Source of the DNA: an uncultured Sphingobium sp.
Lineage (GTDB): Bacteria > Pseudomonadota > Alphaproteobacteria > Sphingomonadales > Sphingomonadaceae
Assembly (NCBI GenBank): GCA_913773715.1
Contig: CAJYHD010000350.1
Span: forward strand, 12,537 to 76,536
Reading direction: 5' to 3'
Length of the DNA stretch: 64,000 nt
Shown piece by piece: positions 45,927 through 55,129 of this stretch. Position 1 is the first letter of the stretch. Every line of letters begins with the position of its first letter. Both the position numbers and the translations under genes were made by a program. The notes beneath the pieces are model-generated. The model had not been told where the DNA came from, did no database searches, and was given only the letters and a program-made list of their open reading frames with translations.

Positions 45927-46402
45927 CGACCTCTCAGGCGAGCCGATGGACACATCCAGTGCAAGCCCTCACCCGACGTTGGGCGCCGGCGCGGACTATC
46001 CCGGCGCGGGACCGCCAACACCGCTTGCTGCGCTGGGCGACGCTGTTGGAGCGCAATCCTCACCAGATCATCGGCCTGCTGCCTCCCTCTTGGGCAGGCG
46101 GTGACGCGCGCGGCCCGATGATCGATCGGCCGAGCGCGATCGATGTCGCATGGGACGATGTGGTGCTGCGTGTGATGGGGCTGGCGGGTCGATCGCGCCG
46201 TGAAGCCAAAGCATTCTTCGGGCTGTCGGACGCGGAATTGGATCGAATTGTCGCTGGGTCGTGGCGGTGTCCGATCCGCCCCGCTTGGCAGGTCGCCGCG
46301 CGGATCAGGAACGTCGAGTGCCCGCGACTGGAAAACGCGATCGTAGGATCGGTCCTCGCCCTCATCCTCGTGTTCTGCGCCATCTTCTATTGGATCATCT
46401 GA
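45923..46402 (+). CDS. Uncharacterised protein with C-terminal membrane helix
   Basis: This is a 159-residue protein, rich in Arg and Trp, with no signal peptide. The middle part (VAWDDVVLRVMGLAGRSRREA, then FFGLSDAELDRIVAG) is helical, and the last 25 residues form a membrane helix (IVGSVLALILVFCAIFYWII). It overlaps MgtC by four bases. I do not recognise the family. It could be a tail-anchored regulator of its membrane neighbours, which is speculation. Confidence 0.55.
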   Translation: MTTSQASRWTHPVQALTRRWAPARTIPARDRQHRLLRWATLLERNPHQIIGLLPPSWAGGDARGPMIDRPSAIDVAWDDVVLRVMGLAGRSRREAKAFFGLSDAELDRIVAGSWRCPIRPAWQVAARIRNVECPRLENAIVGSVLALILVFCAIFYWII

Positions 46403-46414
46403 CGAGGCTGTCTT

Positions 46415-47023
46415 GTGTTCGACATCATAACATCGATCCTATCGGCACTCGGCGGCTTTGGCGTCTTCCTGCTGATGCTGGCCGAGAACGTCTTTCCGCC
46501 GATTCCATCGGAAGTGATCCTGCCCCTTGCGGGCTACACGGCCGCGCAGGGGCGCGGCTCGCTGTGGGTGGTCGTTATCGCTGGCACCCTCGGATCGGCC
46601 GCAGGAGCGATCCTATGGTACTATGTCGGGCGCTGGATCGGCATCGATCGGTTGAAGCGCTTTGCTTCTCGCCACGGTCGATGGCTGACGTTGACGGCGG
46701 ACGAGATCGATCATGTCGATCGCTGGTTCGACCGCTATGGCCGTTGGGCGGTTCTGTTCGGACGAATGGTCCCGGGAGTCCGGACGTTGATTTCGGTGCC
46801 AGCAGGGGTCAGCGGAATGCCCCTCGGTCCGTTCCTGCTTTCCACGCTTGCCGGCTCGGCAATATGGACCGTGATCCTCGTGCTAGCCGGCTACGAGCTG
46901 GGCGAACGCTATAATCAGGTGGCGAGCGTCATCGAACCGGTCAGCAACGCCGTGCTCTTGCTGGCCGTCATTTGGTATCTCTGGCGGGTCGCGACCTTCG
47001 GGCGATCCGGGGATCGCCATTGA
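46415..47023 (+). CDS. DedA family membrane protein
   Basis: This is a 202-residue protein with typical DedA parts: ENVFPPIPSEVILPLAGYTA, then a GSAAGAILWYYVGRWIG helix and the conserved GRMVPGVRTLISVPAGV segment. DedA proteins are lipid flippases involved in membrane homeostasis and antibiotic or metal tolerance. GTG start. Its stop shares one base with the following small gene. Confidence 0.9.
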   Translation: MFDIITSILSALGGFGVFLLMLAENVFPPIPSEVILPLAGYTAAQGRGSLWVVVIAGTLGSAAGAILWYYVGRWIGIDRLKRFASRHGRWLTLTADEIDHVDRWFDRYGRWAVLFGRMVPGVRTLISVPAGVSGMPLGPFLLSTLAGSAIWTVILVLAGYELGERYNQVASVIEPVSNAVLLLAVIWYLWRVATFGRSGDRH

Positions 47024-47256
47024 TGAATGTCAATGGCTCGTCTCCCGTTTTTCCCGCCGGACTTTGGCTTACGGCAGCTTCGATGCTGGTCTTCGTCACG
47101 CGCTACGCCAGTGCCCTTGGCCTGGTCCCGCGAGGAACCACGTTCATTCTCATCAAGTGGATCGGGAGGCTTTACCGCATCGGGTTTCGCGCATGGCGTC
47201 GCAACGGGGGGAAGTGGCGCTGGGCCGCATCATCAAGATCCACCGCCACAAGGTAA
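47023..47256 (+). CDS. Small protein of unknown function after dedA
   Basis: This is a 77-residue product with a central hydrophobic segment (AGLWLTAASMLVFVTRYASALGLV) and a basic C-terminus. The start overlaps the dedA stop by one base (TGATG), which supports translation. It may be a small membrane protein. No family recognised; coding status is moderate. Confidence 0.45.
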   Translation: MNVNGSSPVFPAGLWLTAASMLVFVTRYASALGLVPRGTTFILIKWIGRLYRIGFRAWRRNGGKWRWAASSRSTATR

Positions 47257-47268
47257 GCGAAGCATCCT

Positions 47269-47619
47269 ATGTACTATCTTGCAGTCAAGGCCATCGTCTC
47301 GGGCATACTAATCGCGGCAGCGTCGGAAGTGGCGAAGCGCTATCCCGGGTTCGGAGCGCTGATTGCGTCGCTACCGGTCGTCTCGGTCCTTGGCATGATA
47401 TGGCTGTGGCACGACCGGCCTGATGCGATGAACATGGCGGCCCATGCGCAGGCGACCTTCTGGTTCGTACTCCCCTCGCTGCCGCTATTCCTACTGATAC
47501 CAGTCCTTTTGCGTCACGGAATTGGCTTTTGGCCAGCCTTGGCCGCCGGATGCTGCCTGACCGTCCTGCTCTATATCGCGATGGTTCTCGCACTCCGGCG
47601 CTTTGGCATCGCTTTGTGA
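47269..47619 (+). CDS. DUF3147 membrane protein
   Basis: This is a 116-residue protein with four short helices. The DUF3147 features are KAIVSGILIAAASEVAKRYPGFGALIASLP (split at the loop) and a central W-x-W-H-D turn. It is a small inner-membrane protein of unknown role often found near metal or envelope stress genes. It follows the small gene by 12 bases and precedes a lipoprotein. Confidence 0.8.
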   Translation: MYYLAVKAIVSGILIAAASEVAKRYPGFGALIASLPVVSVLGMIWLWHDRPDAMNMAAHAQATFWFVLPSLPLFLLIPVLLRHGIGFWPALAAGCCLTVLLYIAMVLALRRFGIAL

Positions 47620-47648
47620 TTTCCATGAACAACGAGCGGGTGAACAGA

Positions 47649-47939
47649 ATGACAAACCTCAAGGAACGCGCGCTCATTGCCGCTGTCGCGACCATCGCTC
47701 TGACTGGATGCGGACTGATTAAACCACGGGATGCTGGCTATTTCCGTTTCCACGCGGAAGAGGCGAGGCTGGTTGTCACCCGCTGCGAGCGGGGCCAGGA
47801 AACCGGCAGCGACTGCGAGGCCGCGGCCCAGGCCGTGGCCGAGCTCGATGCGGCTGCGCGCCGGCAACCTCCGGCCAGAGCCGGACGCCAGCGCGGACAT
47901 GATGCTACACTGGAGAAGGAACGTGATGATCGGAATTAA
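47649..47939 (+). CDS. EexN-like lipoprotein
   Basis: This 96-residue protein has a lipobox (TIALTGCGL) and an EexN-type body: [20 protein letters not shown], then [13 protein letters not shown], so paired Cys as in the entry-exclusion proteins of conjugative plasmids. If functional it would block entry of a related plasmid into the host. The start may also be the Met eight codons upstream. It overlaps the next gene by 14 bases in a different frame. Confidence 0.65.
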   Translation: MTNLKERALIAAVATIALTGCGLIKPRDAGYFRFHAEEARLVVTRCERGQETGSDCEAAAQAVAELDAAARRQPPARAGRQRGHDATLEKERDDRN

Positions 47940-48321
47940 CGGCACGCTCGCGCTGATGGTCGCAACGGCCGCTGGACTGACGCCACCTGCTGCGAGCGCA
48001 CAGCACGCTCAACACGGTACGAGCGTGACCCGGGGAGCTGATGCGGGAAAGCGGGCCGACACGCCCGCAACCAGAGCCTACCGGGCCGCGAACGCCAAGA
48101 TGCATGGCGCTATGGACGTGGCCTTCACTGGTGATGCCGACGCCGACTTCATGCGCGCGATGATCCCCCATCATGAAGGCGCGATCGCGATGGCCGAGAT
48201 AGAATTGAGGTACGGGCGCGATCCCGCTGTTCGCCGGCTTGCAGCCGAAGTAGTGGCGACGCAGCGGCGCGAGATCGCCGAGATGCGGGCGTGGCTTGCC
48301 CGGCGCGAAACCCGCAAGTAG
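47926..48321 (+). CDS. Second DUF305 periplasmic protein
   Basis: This is a 131-residue secreted protein: signal peptide ([20 protein letters not shown]), then HAQHGTS and the DUF305 bundle with [13 protein letters not shown]. The ATG is placed after a GAAGGA site. It differs from the copper-cluster DUF305 in having a shorter Met/His linker. It closes the long plus-strand series and meets the convergent His-rich gene at a hairpin. Confidence 0.85.
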   Translation: MIGINGTLALMVATAAGLTPPAASAQHAQHGTSVTRGADAGKRADTPATRAYRAANAKMHGAMDVAFTGDADADFMRAMIPHHEGAIAMAEIELRYGRDPAVRRLAAEVVATQRREIAEMRAWLARRETRK

Positions 48322-48333
48322 CGGCCCGAAGCC

Positions 48334-48361
48334 TTACCGCCGTCAATGATGGCGGCGGTAA
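48334..48361. terminator. Bidirectional hairpin between convergent genes
   Basis: Perfect arms TTACCGCCG and CGGCGGTAA around a ten-base loop, spanning the end of the minus-strand His-rich gene and 13 bases past the DUF305 stop. It would serve both strands. Confidence 0.65.
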
Positions 48362-48618
48362 TGCCTCGGACGGGAATGACGATCATAGTGCCGATCGCGC
48401 ACGTAGTGGCGAGACTGGTATCGCGGAGAGTCGGCATAATAGCCGCCACCATAATAGGGCTGCGCATAGCCATAGCCGTGATTTGACACGACCACACGTC
48501 CATGTCCGCCGTAGCTACCATGACCTGTGGAATGACGGCCACCATGGTGCTGCGCCATCGCAGTACCAGGGACCAACGAAGCCAGCAGCCCCGCTGCAAT
48601 CCAAAATGTCTTACGCAT
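48343..48618 (-). CDS. His/Tyr/Gly-rich secreted protein
   Basis: This is a 91-residue protein with signal peptide (KTFWIAAGLLASLVPGTAMA) and a mature part made almost only of His, Gly, Tyr, Arg and Ser, with clusters such as GGRHSTGHGSYGGHG and RHYDRHSRPRHYRRHH. Such low-complexity proteins can bind divalent metals through the many His. It lies downstream of the second czcA on the same strand and may act as a periplasmic metal buffer. No family is recognised. Confidence 0.65.
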   Translation of the reverse strand: MRKTFWIAAGLLASLVPGTAMAQHHGGRHSTGHGSYGGHGRVVVSNHGYGYAQPYYGGGYYADSPRYQSRHYVRDRHYDRHSRPRHYRRHH

Positions 48619-48739
48619 GTCTACTCTCCTACCATCGGACGATAGGATCGAACGACGGCGTATTTGATATTAGGGCTTCTACTTGAACCGACACTGAACT
48701 TGATGCCGGTCAACGATACCAGAACGTGCGCATGTAGAC

Positions 48740-51700
48740 TCAAATCTGGGCCTTTGTGGTGCCGACAGTCGAACCTTGTGCCTTTGAGCCTCTCAATCGC
48801 ATGGACAACGCTGTGATGGCTGGCAGGACAAGAAGGGTCAGGATTGTCGATGTTATAAGCCCCCCGATGACGACCGTTGCGAGTGGGCGTTGCACTTCTG
48901 CTCCTGTGCCGGTCGCAAGCGCCATCGGCACGAAGCCAAGAGACGCGACCAGCGCGGTCATCAGCACCGGACGGACGCGCTCCATTGCGCCGCCCACGAT
49001 CGCATCGTCGTCGGCCGCACCGTCTTCGCGATACTTTCCGATCGCACTCATCATCACGAGGCCGTTGAGGACGGCAACGCCCGATAGGGCTATGAACCCG
49101 ACCGCTGCGGTGATCGAGAAGGGGATACCGCGCAGCAGCAGCGCAAACACGCCCCCTGCGAGCGCCATCGGCACCGCCGAGAACACGATCGCCGCCGACA
49201 CGAAGCTGCCGAGCGCCATGTAGAGCAGGGCATAGATCGCGATAAAGCAGATCGGCACGACGATCAGCAGGCGCAACCGAGCCGATTGCAGGCTCTCGAA
49301 GGTGCCGCCCCACTCAGTATACATGCCGGCGGGAAGCTGCATCTGGCCGATCCTCGCCTGTGCTTCGTCGACGAACCCGCCAAGATCGCGCCCGCGGACG
49401 TTGATCTGCACGACCACCATCCGCTTGCCATTCTCGCGACTAACCTGGTTCAACCCCTGCGTGTAGTTGAACCGGGCGACCTGGCTGAGCGGGATCGAGC
49501 GCGCCACCTGACCCTCGGCAGTGGGCAGCATCACCGGGATCGACCCCAGTGTCTCAAGGTCATCCCGTTGCGCATCGGGGAGGCGGACCACGACGTCGAA
49601 CCGCCGGTCTCCCTCGAACAACAACCCGGCCTCGCGCCCGCCAAGCGCAGCCGAGACCGTGTTCGCCACCTCCTCAACCGACAGGCCATAACGGCCCGCC
49701 GCTTGCCGATCGATCTGCACGTCGAAGGTCGGCGCGCCGGACGTCTGTTCGGCACTCACGTCACCAGCGCCCGGGATGGTGCGCATGACGGAAGCGATGC
49801 GCCGCGCCTGTTCGCTCATCGCGTCGAGGTCATCGCCGTAGAGTTTGATCGCGACGTCGGCGCGAACGCCGGCGATCAGCTCGTTGAAGCGCATCTGGAT
49901 CGGTTGCTGAATCTCTGTTCGGTTGCCGATCAGCGGTTTCATCCGCTCCTCGATGCGGCGAAGGATGTCCTCCTTGCTCTTAACCTCCGCCGGCCACTCG
50001 TCCTCTGGCTTTGGAATCACATAGGTATCCGACGCATTGGGCGGCATCGGATCGGTGCCGAGATCGGCGTTGCCGTTCTTAGAGAAGACCAGCGCCACCT
50101 CCGGCAGCGTCTTCAATGCATTCTCGATCTGAAGCTGCATCTGTGTCGACTGATCGATCGACGCCGATGGCACGCGGAAGTTGGTGACGGTTATGTCCTT
50201 CTCGTCGAGCTGCGGCATGAACTCCTCGCCGAGCAAGCCAAAGCTCAGCACTGCCGCGACGAACACGCCGACACCGCCCAGAATGAAGGGCATCGGCCGA
50301 GCTACGCCCCTGCCCAGCACGGGGGCGTAGCGTTCCTTGAACCAGCGGATCGGCTTCACTTCCGTCTCGCTGACCCGGCCCTTGACGACGATCGCGATCA
50401 TCGCGGGAACGAAGGTCAGCGACAGGACGAAAGCGGAGGCGAGCGCCACCATCAACGTGATCGCCATCGGCGCGAACGTCTTGCCCTCAACGCCCTGGAA
50501 GGTGAGCAGCGGCACGAAGACGAGGAAGATGATGAGCTGACCATAAACGGTCGGCCGCACCATCTCCTTGGCCGCGAGTGTCGTTTCCTCCATCCGCTCG
50601 TCGCGGGTGAGAAGCCGGCCTTCATGCTCCTGGCGCTCGGCGAGGCGGCGAAGCGCATTCTCGACGATGATGACGGCGCCGTCGACGATCAGCCCGAAGT
50701 CGAGCGCTCCAAGGCTCATCAGGTTGCCCGATACGCCCAGCCCGTTCATGCCGGCGGCCGTCATCAGCATAGTGATCGGGATGACCGCAGCGGTGATGAG
50801 CGCGGCGCGGATGTTGCCGAGCAGCAGGAACAGCACGACGATGACGAGCAGCGCGCCTTCTGTGAGGTTCTTTTCGACCGTCGCGATCGTCGCGTTGACC
50901 AGCTTGGACCGGTTGTAGACCGGCTCGGCGAACACGTCGGGCGGCAGCGCCTTGTTGATCTGCGTCAGCTTCTCGGCGGCATCGGTCGCGACGATGCGGC
51001 TGTTGTCGCCCACCAGCATCAGCACGGTCGAGATGACCGCTTCCGATCCCATGCGACTGCCGGATCCGGTGCGGACCGCACCGCCGATCACGACCTGGCC
51101 CACGTCCTTGACGCGGATGGGAACGCCGTTCCGGGTTGCCACGACGGCTTCCTGAATGTCATCGATCGATTTGAGGCGAGCATCGGCGCGGACAAGGAAG
51201 CTCTCGCCGGCACGGCGGACGTAATTGGAGCCGGCAGAGAGATTGGCCCGCTCCATCGCGTCCGCCAACTCCGTCACCGACAGCCCATAGCTAACGAGCG
51301 CGTTCAGGTTTGGCTCGATCAGATATTGCTTCACATAGCCGCCGTTGGAATCAACCCCGGCGACGCCGCGCACGGCGCGCATCTGTGGGCGGATGATCCA
51401 ATCCTGCACCGTGCGGAGATATGCCGCCTTCGCCAGCTCGGTGGTCAGGCGTTCGCCCTCGGGCGTGAGATAGCTGCCGTCCGACTGCCAGCCCGGCTTC
51501 CCATCGACCGTCTTCAAGCCCTTGCCGTCGGGGTGACGGAAGGCGACCGAATAGAAGAAAATCTCGCCGAGCCCGGTGCTGAGCGGTGCTAGGATCGGCT
51601 GCGCGTTGGAAGGCAGGCTGTCGCGCGATTGTGCGAGCCGTTCCGTCACCTGCTGGCGCGCGAAGTAAATGTCGGTGCGGTCGGTGAAGACCGCCGTTAC

Positions 51701-51976
51701 CTGGCTGAAGCCGTTGCGCGAGATGGAGCGGGTCATCTCAAGCCCTGGGATTCCGGCCAGCGCCGTTTCCACCGGGAACGTCACCTGCTTTTCGATGTCG
51801 ACCGGCCCAAGCGTCGGGGCGAATGTGCTGATCTGGACCTGTCGGTTGGTGACGTCGGGCACAGCGTCAATCGGCAGCTTGGTGATCTGCCATAAACCAA
51901 AGCCAATGACGACGAGGGTCAGGACGGCGACAAGCCATCGCATCCGGACCGAAAGGGAGAGGATGCGGCCGATCAT
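48740..51976 (-). CDS. czcA: Second CzcA-type heavy-metal RND pump
   Basis: This is a 1078-residue divalent-metal exporter. Blocks are DAVPDVTNRQVQISTFAPTL and ALDFGLIVDGAVIIVENAL as in the first CzcA of the window, but the overall sequence differs much (for example KTVDGKPGWQSDGSYLTPEGE in the first loop), so this is not a recent duplicate. It is the last gene of a four-gene minus-strand operon and overlaps czcB by four bases. Confidence 0.95.
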   Translation of the reverse strand: MIGRILSLSVRMRWLVAVLTLVVIGFGLWQITKLPIDAVPDVTNRQVQISTFAPTLGPVDIEKQVTFPVETALAGIPGLEMTRSISRNGFSQVTAVFTDRTDIYFARQQVTERLAQSRDSLPSNAQPILAPLSTGLGEIFFYSVAFRHPDGKGLKTVDGKPGWQSDGSYLTPEGERLTTELAKAAYLRTVQDWIIRPQMRAVRGVAGVDSNGGYVKQYLIEPNLNALVSYGLSVTELADAMERANLSAGSNYVRRAGESFLVRADARLKSIDDIQEAVVATRNGVPIRVKDVGQVVIGGAVRTGSGSRMGSEAVISTVLMLVGDNSRIVATDAAEKLTQINKALPPDVFAEPVYNRSKLVNATIATVEKNLTEGALLVIVVLFLLLGNIRAALITAAVIPITMLMTAAGMNGLGVSGNLMSLGALDFGLIVDGAVIIVENALRRLAERQEHEGRLLTRDERMEETTLAAKEMVRPTVYGQLIIFLVFVPLLTFQGVEGKTFAPMAITLMVALASAFVLSLTFVPAMIAIVVKGRVSETEVKPIRWFKERYAPVLGRGVARPMPFILGGVGVFVAAVLSFGLLGEEFMPQLDEKDITVTNFRVPSASIDQSTQMQLQIENALKTLPEVALVFSKNGNADLGTDPMPPNASDTYVIPKPEDEWPAEVKSKEDILRRIEERMKPLIGNRTEIQQPIQMRFNELIAGVRADVAIKLYGDDLDAMSEQARRIASVMRTIPGAGDVSAEQTSGAPTFDVQIDRQAAGRYGLSVEEVANTVSAALGGREAGLLFEGDRRFDVVVRLPDAQRDDLETLGSIPVMLPTAEGQVARSIPLSQVARFNYTQGLNQVSRENGKRMVVVQINVRGRDLGGFVDEAQARIGQMQLPAGMYTEWGGTFESLQSARLRLLIVVPICFIAIYALLYMALGSFVSAAIVFSAVPMALAGGVFALLLRGIPFSITAAVGFIALSGVAVLNGLVMMSAIGKYREDGAADDDAIVGGAMERVRPVLMTALVASLGFVPMALATGTGAEVQRPLATVVIGGLITSTILTLLVLPAITALSMRLRGSKAQGSTVGTTKAQI

Positions 51977-53121
51977 TCCGCCGACTCCTTCTCGATCTCC
52001 GCTTTGAGGAGAAAAGCGTTGGTGGTGGCGATCTGCGTGCCGGCGGCGAGGCCGCCGGTGATCGCCACCATCCCGCCTGATCGGCTGCCGACCTGAACCG
52101 GCTGTGCGCGGAAGCCTTGGCCGGTGCGGACGAACACTACGGTATCGCTGCCAAGCGTCTGCACCGCGTCTTGCGGCACCATCACGCCACTCTTGGCGGC
52201 CCCGCCGCTGGCGAGGATACGAGCCTGCACAAGCTGGCCCGGGGCGAGTGTGCTGCCGCCAGAGGTCGGCGTGATGACGACGGTCGCGGTCCGCGATTGC
52301 GGATCGACGACGCCGGTCGACGAACGTACGCGGCCCTCGATCTTGCGGCCATCGGTGGTGGTCAACTCCACCCTGTCACCTTCTCGGACCCGGCCTGCAT
52401 CGGCGGGGGGAACGCTAGCCGTGATCTGAAGCCGGCGCGGGTCGGCGACGCGGAACAGCTCGGTTTCAGCCGCGACGAACTGGCCGAGATTGGCACCAGC
52501 ATTGGTGACGCGCCCCGAGACGGGGCTGACGACCGCAACCGATCGGCCGTCACCTGATACGCGGGCAGCGCCTGCGGCGGCGCTAGCGCGCCGGGCATCG
52601 GCCTGGGCGACCGCCAGATTGGCTTGTGCGGCTTCATAGTCAGCGCGGGGGGTGACGCCCTGGGCAAGCAAACCGCGTTCGCGTTCGAGCTGGCGAGCGG
52701 CGAGAGTGACGCGCGCGGACGCGGCCGAGCGATCGGCTGCGATCTGCGAAGCATCGCGGCTCTCGACCAGAGCGAGCGTCTGGCCGGCTCGCACAAGATC
52801 GCCGATGCGGACCATGATACGGCTGACCGTGCCCGGTGCGCGCGCGGTCAGCACCGCCTCGGCGTCGGGCGTCGCCTCGACCGTAGCGGAGGCAAGGATC
52901 GCGGCGTCCAGCTCGCCGGAGGCCGCCGGGGCTACAGTGATCTGCGATGCCGAAAGTGCCTGCTGCGTCATCGCGACCGTGTTCGACGGCTTGGCTGGCG
53001 CTGCGGCCTCCGTAGGGGCAGGGGCGGGCGATTGGGTGAGGCGCGCAGCGCCGAATCCAAGCGCGGCGGCAGCGACCAGGCCAATGGCGGCGCCGGTGTA
53101 GAGGCGAGTTTTATCGGTCAT
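51973..53121 (-). CDS. czcB: Second CzcB-type membrane-fusion protein
   Basis: This is a 382-residue adaptor with an N-terminal membrane anchor (AAIGLVAAAALGFGAA) rather than a lipobox, then the usual lipoyl (GQTLALVESRDASQIAADRS broken at strands), hairpin and barrel domains. There is no HMBD or CusF domain. It overlaps czcC and czcA by four bases each. Same function as the adaptor of the first Czc pump. Confidence 0.92.
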   Translation of the reverse strand: MTDKTRLYTGAAIGLVAAAALGFGAARLTQSPAPAPTEAAAPAKPSNTVAMTQQALSASQITVAPAASGELDAAILASATVEATPDAEAVLTARAPGTVSRIMVRIGDLVRAGQTLALVESRDASQIAADRSAASARVTLAARQLERERGLLAQGVTPRADYEAAQANLAVAQADARRASAAAGAARVSGDGRSVAVVSPVSGRVTNAGANLGQFVAAETELFRVADPRRLQITASVPPADAGRVREGDRVELTTTDGRKIEGRVRSSTGVVDPQSRTATVVITPTSGGSTLAPGQLVQARILASGGAAKSGVMVPQDAVQTLGSDTVVFVRTGQGFRAQPVQVGSRSGGMVAITGGLAAGTQIATTNAFLLKAEIEKESAE

Positions 53122-54377
53122 TGCACCGCTTCTCCGGTGATGGTGAGGCCCTGCAGACGGGCGAGATTGGCGCGGGCGTCGAGGCGCGCTGCGGCGGCAT
53201 CGAGGATGAGGCCGCGGGCGACTCCGAGATTTTGACGTGCGGCGAGCAGTTCGATCAGCGGGCTTTTACCTGCCTCGTAAGCGATGCGGGCGAGGCGGTA
53301 GCCTTCTTCGGCGGTTGTCAAAGTCCGCTGCGCGGCAGCGGCACGAGCGTCGGCTGCCTCGACCAGCGCTAGACCGGCGCGTGTCCCGGCCTCGGCTTCG
53401 AGCCGGGCCGCGGCGGCGCGCGCTTCTGCTCCTTGCAGCTCAGCGCGTGCCGCCGCGATGTTGCCCTGGTTGCGATCGAAGAAGGGGAGCGGGACCGATA
53501 TGCCGGCGACTAGGGCAGGGCCGCTCGCGACGCGGAGTTGACGCACTCCAAGCTGCGCAGTGACGTTCGGAATGGCGAGGCGCTGTTGCACCGTCACCGC
53601 CCGCGCAGCGGCGTCTTGTTCGGCTTCCGCGACCCGCACCGTCGTCGCCTGCATCGCGTCAATGGGACCGAAAGCCGGCTTGGCATCGAGCCGATCGAGG
53701 AGTGACTCCGAAAGACCGGTGAAGGGGGTGGTCATACCGGCGAGCGCCGAAAGACGTGCCAGCGCGACCGTCTTGAAAGCGCGCGCGTTTTCGAGGTCGG
53801 CCTGAAGCGTGTTCAGTTCGGTTTCGGCCTGCACTTGCCGGAGACGGGCTTCCTTGCCGGCGCCGACCAAAGCGCGGGCAACCCTCAAGACATCGGTCGC
53901 CTGTTTAACCTCTTCTTCGGCGATGGTGATGCGACGATCGGCGATTTCGGCACCAGCATAAGCGCGCGCCAGCTCAGTCGCAAAGACGAGACGGCCGTCA
54001 CGATCGCGCGCCTTTGCCGCAACGATCCCGGCTTCACCGGCGGCGATCCGAGCGGATCGCTTGCCGCCCAGTTCGACAGGCTGATCGACCTGGAAAGTCG
54101 TCTGTTGTTGATTGCGCGCATTGCGATCGTGGTCGCCCACGAAATTCTCTGCATAGACATTGATCGAGGGGTTCGGTCGGGCGCGCGCTTGTAATGCCAA
54201 GCCGCGTGCTCGGGCGACGTCTGCTTCTAGCGCCAGGACGCGCGGCACATCACGCGTCTGATTTAGAAGCTGTGCAAAGGGGGGTGCGGTCTGCGACCAC
54301 GCCGCACCTACGGGCGATAGCGCCGCAAAGGCGCCGGTCAGCGCAACGGTGCGCGACCGGCGAAAACTGCCGTTCAT
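53118..54377 (-). CDS. czcC: Second CzcC-type outer-membrane efflux protein
   Basis: This 419-residue TolC-family protein has a signal peptide (SRTVALTGAFAALSPVGAAWS) and two helical repeats (ARGLALQARARPNPSINVY, RLARIAYEAGKSPLIELLAAR). It completes the second Czc pump. It follows the CzcI-like gene by 51 bases. Confidence 0.92.
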   Translation of the reverse strand: MNGSFRRSRTVALTGAFAALSPVGAAWSQTAPPFAQLLNQTRDVPRVLALEADVARARGLALQARARPNPSINVYAENFVGDHDRNARNQQQTTFQVDQPVELGGKRSARIAAGEAGIVAAKARDRDGRLVFATELARAYAGAEIADRRITIAEEEVKQATDVLRVARALVGAGKEARLRQVQAETELNTLQADLENARAFKTVALARLSALAGMTTPFTGLSESLLDRLDAKPAFGPIDAMQATTVRVAEAEQDAAARAVTVQQRLAIPNVTAQLGVRQLRVASGPALVAGISVPLPFFDRNQGNIAAARAELQGAEARAAAARLEAEAGTRAGLALVEAADARAAAAQRTLTTAEEGYRLARIAYEAGKSPLIELLAARQNLGVARGLILDAAAARLDARANLARLQGLTITGEAVQ

Positions 54378-54428
54378 AGTGCATGATCCTCTAGGGTAGT
54401 CAGTCGACGCGCGCGGCGTCGGCGAGAC

Positions 54429-54884
54429 TCAACCGCGAGGCGGACGCAGAAGCTTAGATGGGTCGATCCCGCTGGGGAGCGATGGAGTTAATATCGACCA
54501 CACGCGAGCGGCGACGATGGCCGCAACCGGCGCAGCCCTCGCGCCATCGAAAGCAACCCAGTGGCCTGCGGCGTGGGCAAGAAGGTGAGCTGGCCCGTCG
54601 CCGTCGGCCTGCTTTGCCGGAGCCTGATCGTCATGATCGATCATAACCGCATGGTCGTGATCGTCATCAGAATGGGTATCGACCATGGCGACTTGAACCG
54701 GGCCGTGATCGTGAACCATGGCGCTATGCCATCCCGATACTGCGACAAGCCCGAGGACAGCGGCCAGCGCCAACACGACTCCTAGGATCGCAACAGAGGA
54801 ACGCTGCACCGCCATCATTTGCAGCGTAAGCCGACGCAAAAAACGGGGCAAGGAAATCACTTGCCGGTCAATTCGAGCGTTCAC
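54429..54884 (-). CDS. CzcI-like His/Asp-rich membrane-anchored protein
   Basis: This is up to 151 residues with one N-terminal hydrophobic helix (SSVAILGVVLALAAVLGLVAV) and a periplasmic segment rich in His and Asp (HDHGPVQVAMVDTHSDDDHDH), a likely divalent-metal site. A Met 22 codons inside could be the true start. It precedes czcCBA and so matches CzcI-type accessory proteins. A strong -10 box lies just upstream. Confidence 0.68.
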   Translation of the reverse strand: MNARIDRQVISLPRFLRRLTLQMMAVQRSSVAILGVVLALAAVLGLVAVSGWHSAMVHDHGPVQVAMVDTHSDDDHDHAVMIDHDDQAPAKQADGDGPAHLLAHAAGHWVAFDGARAAPVAAIVAARVWSILTPSLPSGIDPSKLLRPPRG

Positions 54885-54904
54885 GCTATTTCAGCCTGCT
54901 CGAC

Positions 54905-54910
54905 ATTATA
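54905..54910 (-). promoter_or_regulatory. Extended -10 box before the second czc operon
   Basis: On the minus strand TGGTATAAT, a near-perfect extended -10 element, 20 bases before the GTG of the CzcI-like gene. No good -35 is visible, which fits an activator-dependent promoter. If used, the 14-base leader makes the internal ATG start at 54818 a serious alternative. Confidence 0.55.
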
Positions 54911-54937
54911 CCAGCGCCTTGGCGGCGAGACACGACA

Positions 54938-55129
54938 TCAGGACGTGCCCCCCTTTGCGGAACGGTCGGTCAGCTTTGCCAAGCGGTGTGGCAGGTCGCT
55001 CATGACGCGGCGTGCATCACCAGGTCGCAGGTTACGCCAACGCCGGACCTCGTCGCGCGTGCGGCCACACCCCCGGCACCATCCGGTGCGGGCATCGAAA
55101 CCACATAGATCGACGCAAGGCGATCGCAT
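54938..55129 (-). CDS. DUF1289 small protein
   Basis: This is a 63-residue protein with the DUF1289 pattern SPCVDLCGFDARTGWCRGC followed by GRTRDEVRRWRNL, with four Cys that probably bind zinc or an iron-sulfur cluster. Family function is unknown. Its start shares one base with the rcnA stop, so it is coupled to the nickel/cobalt exporter. Confidence 0.88.
   Translation of the reverse strand: MRSPCVDLCGFDARTGWCRGCGRTRDEVRRWRNLRPGDARRVMSDLPHRLAKLTDRSAKGGTS

Noticed and set aside
49286..51592. A 768-codon open frame antisense to the second czcA
   Set aside because: Shadow of the RND gene with no recognisable motif.
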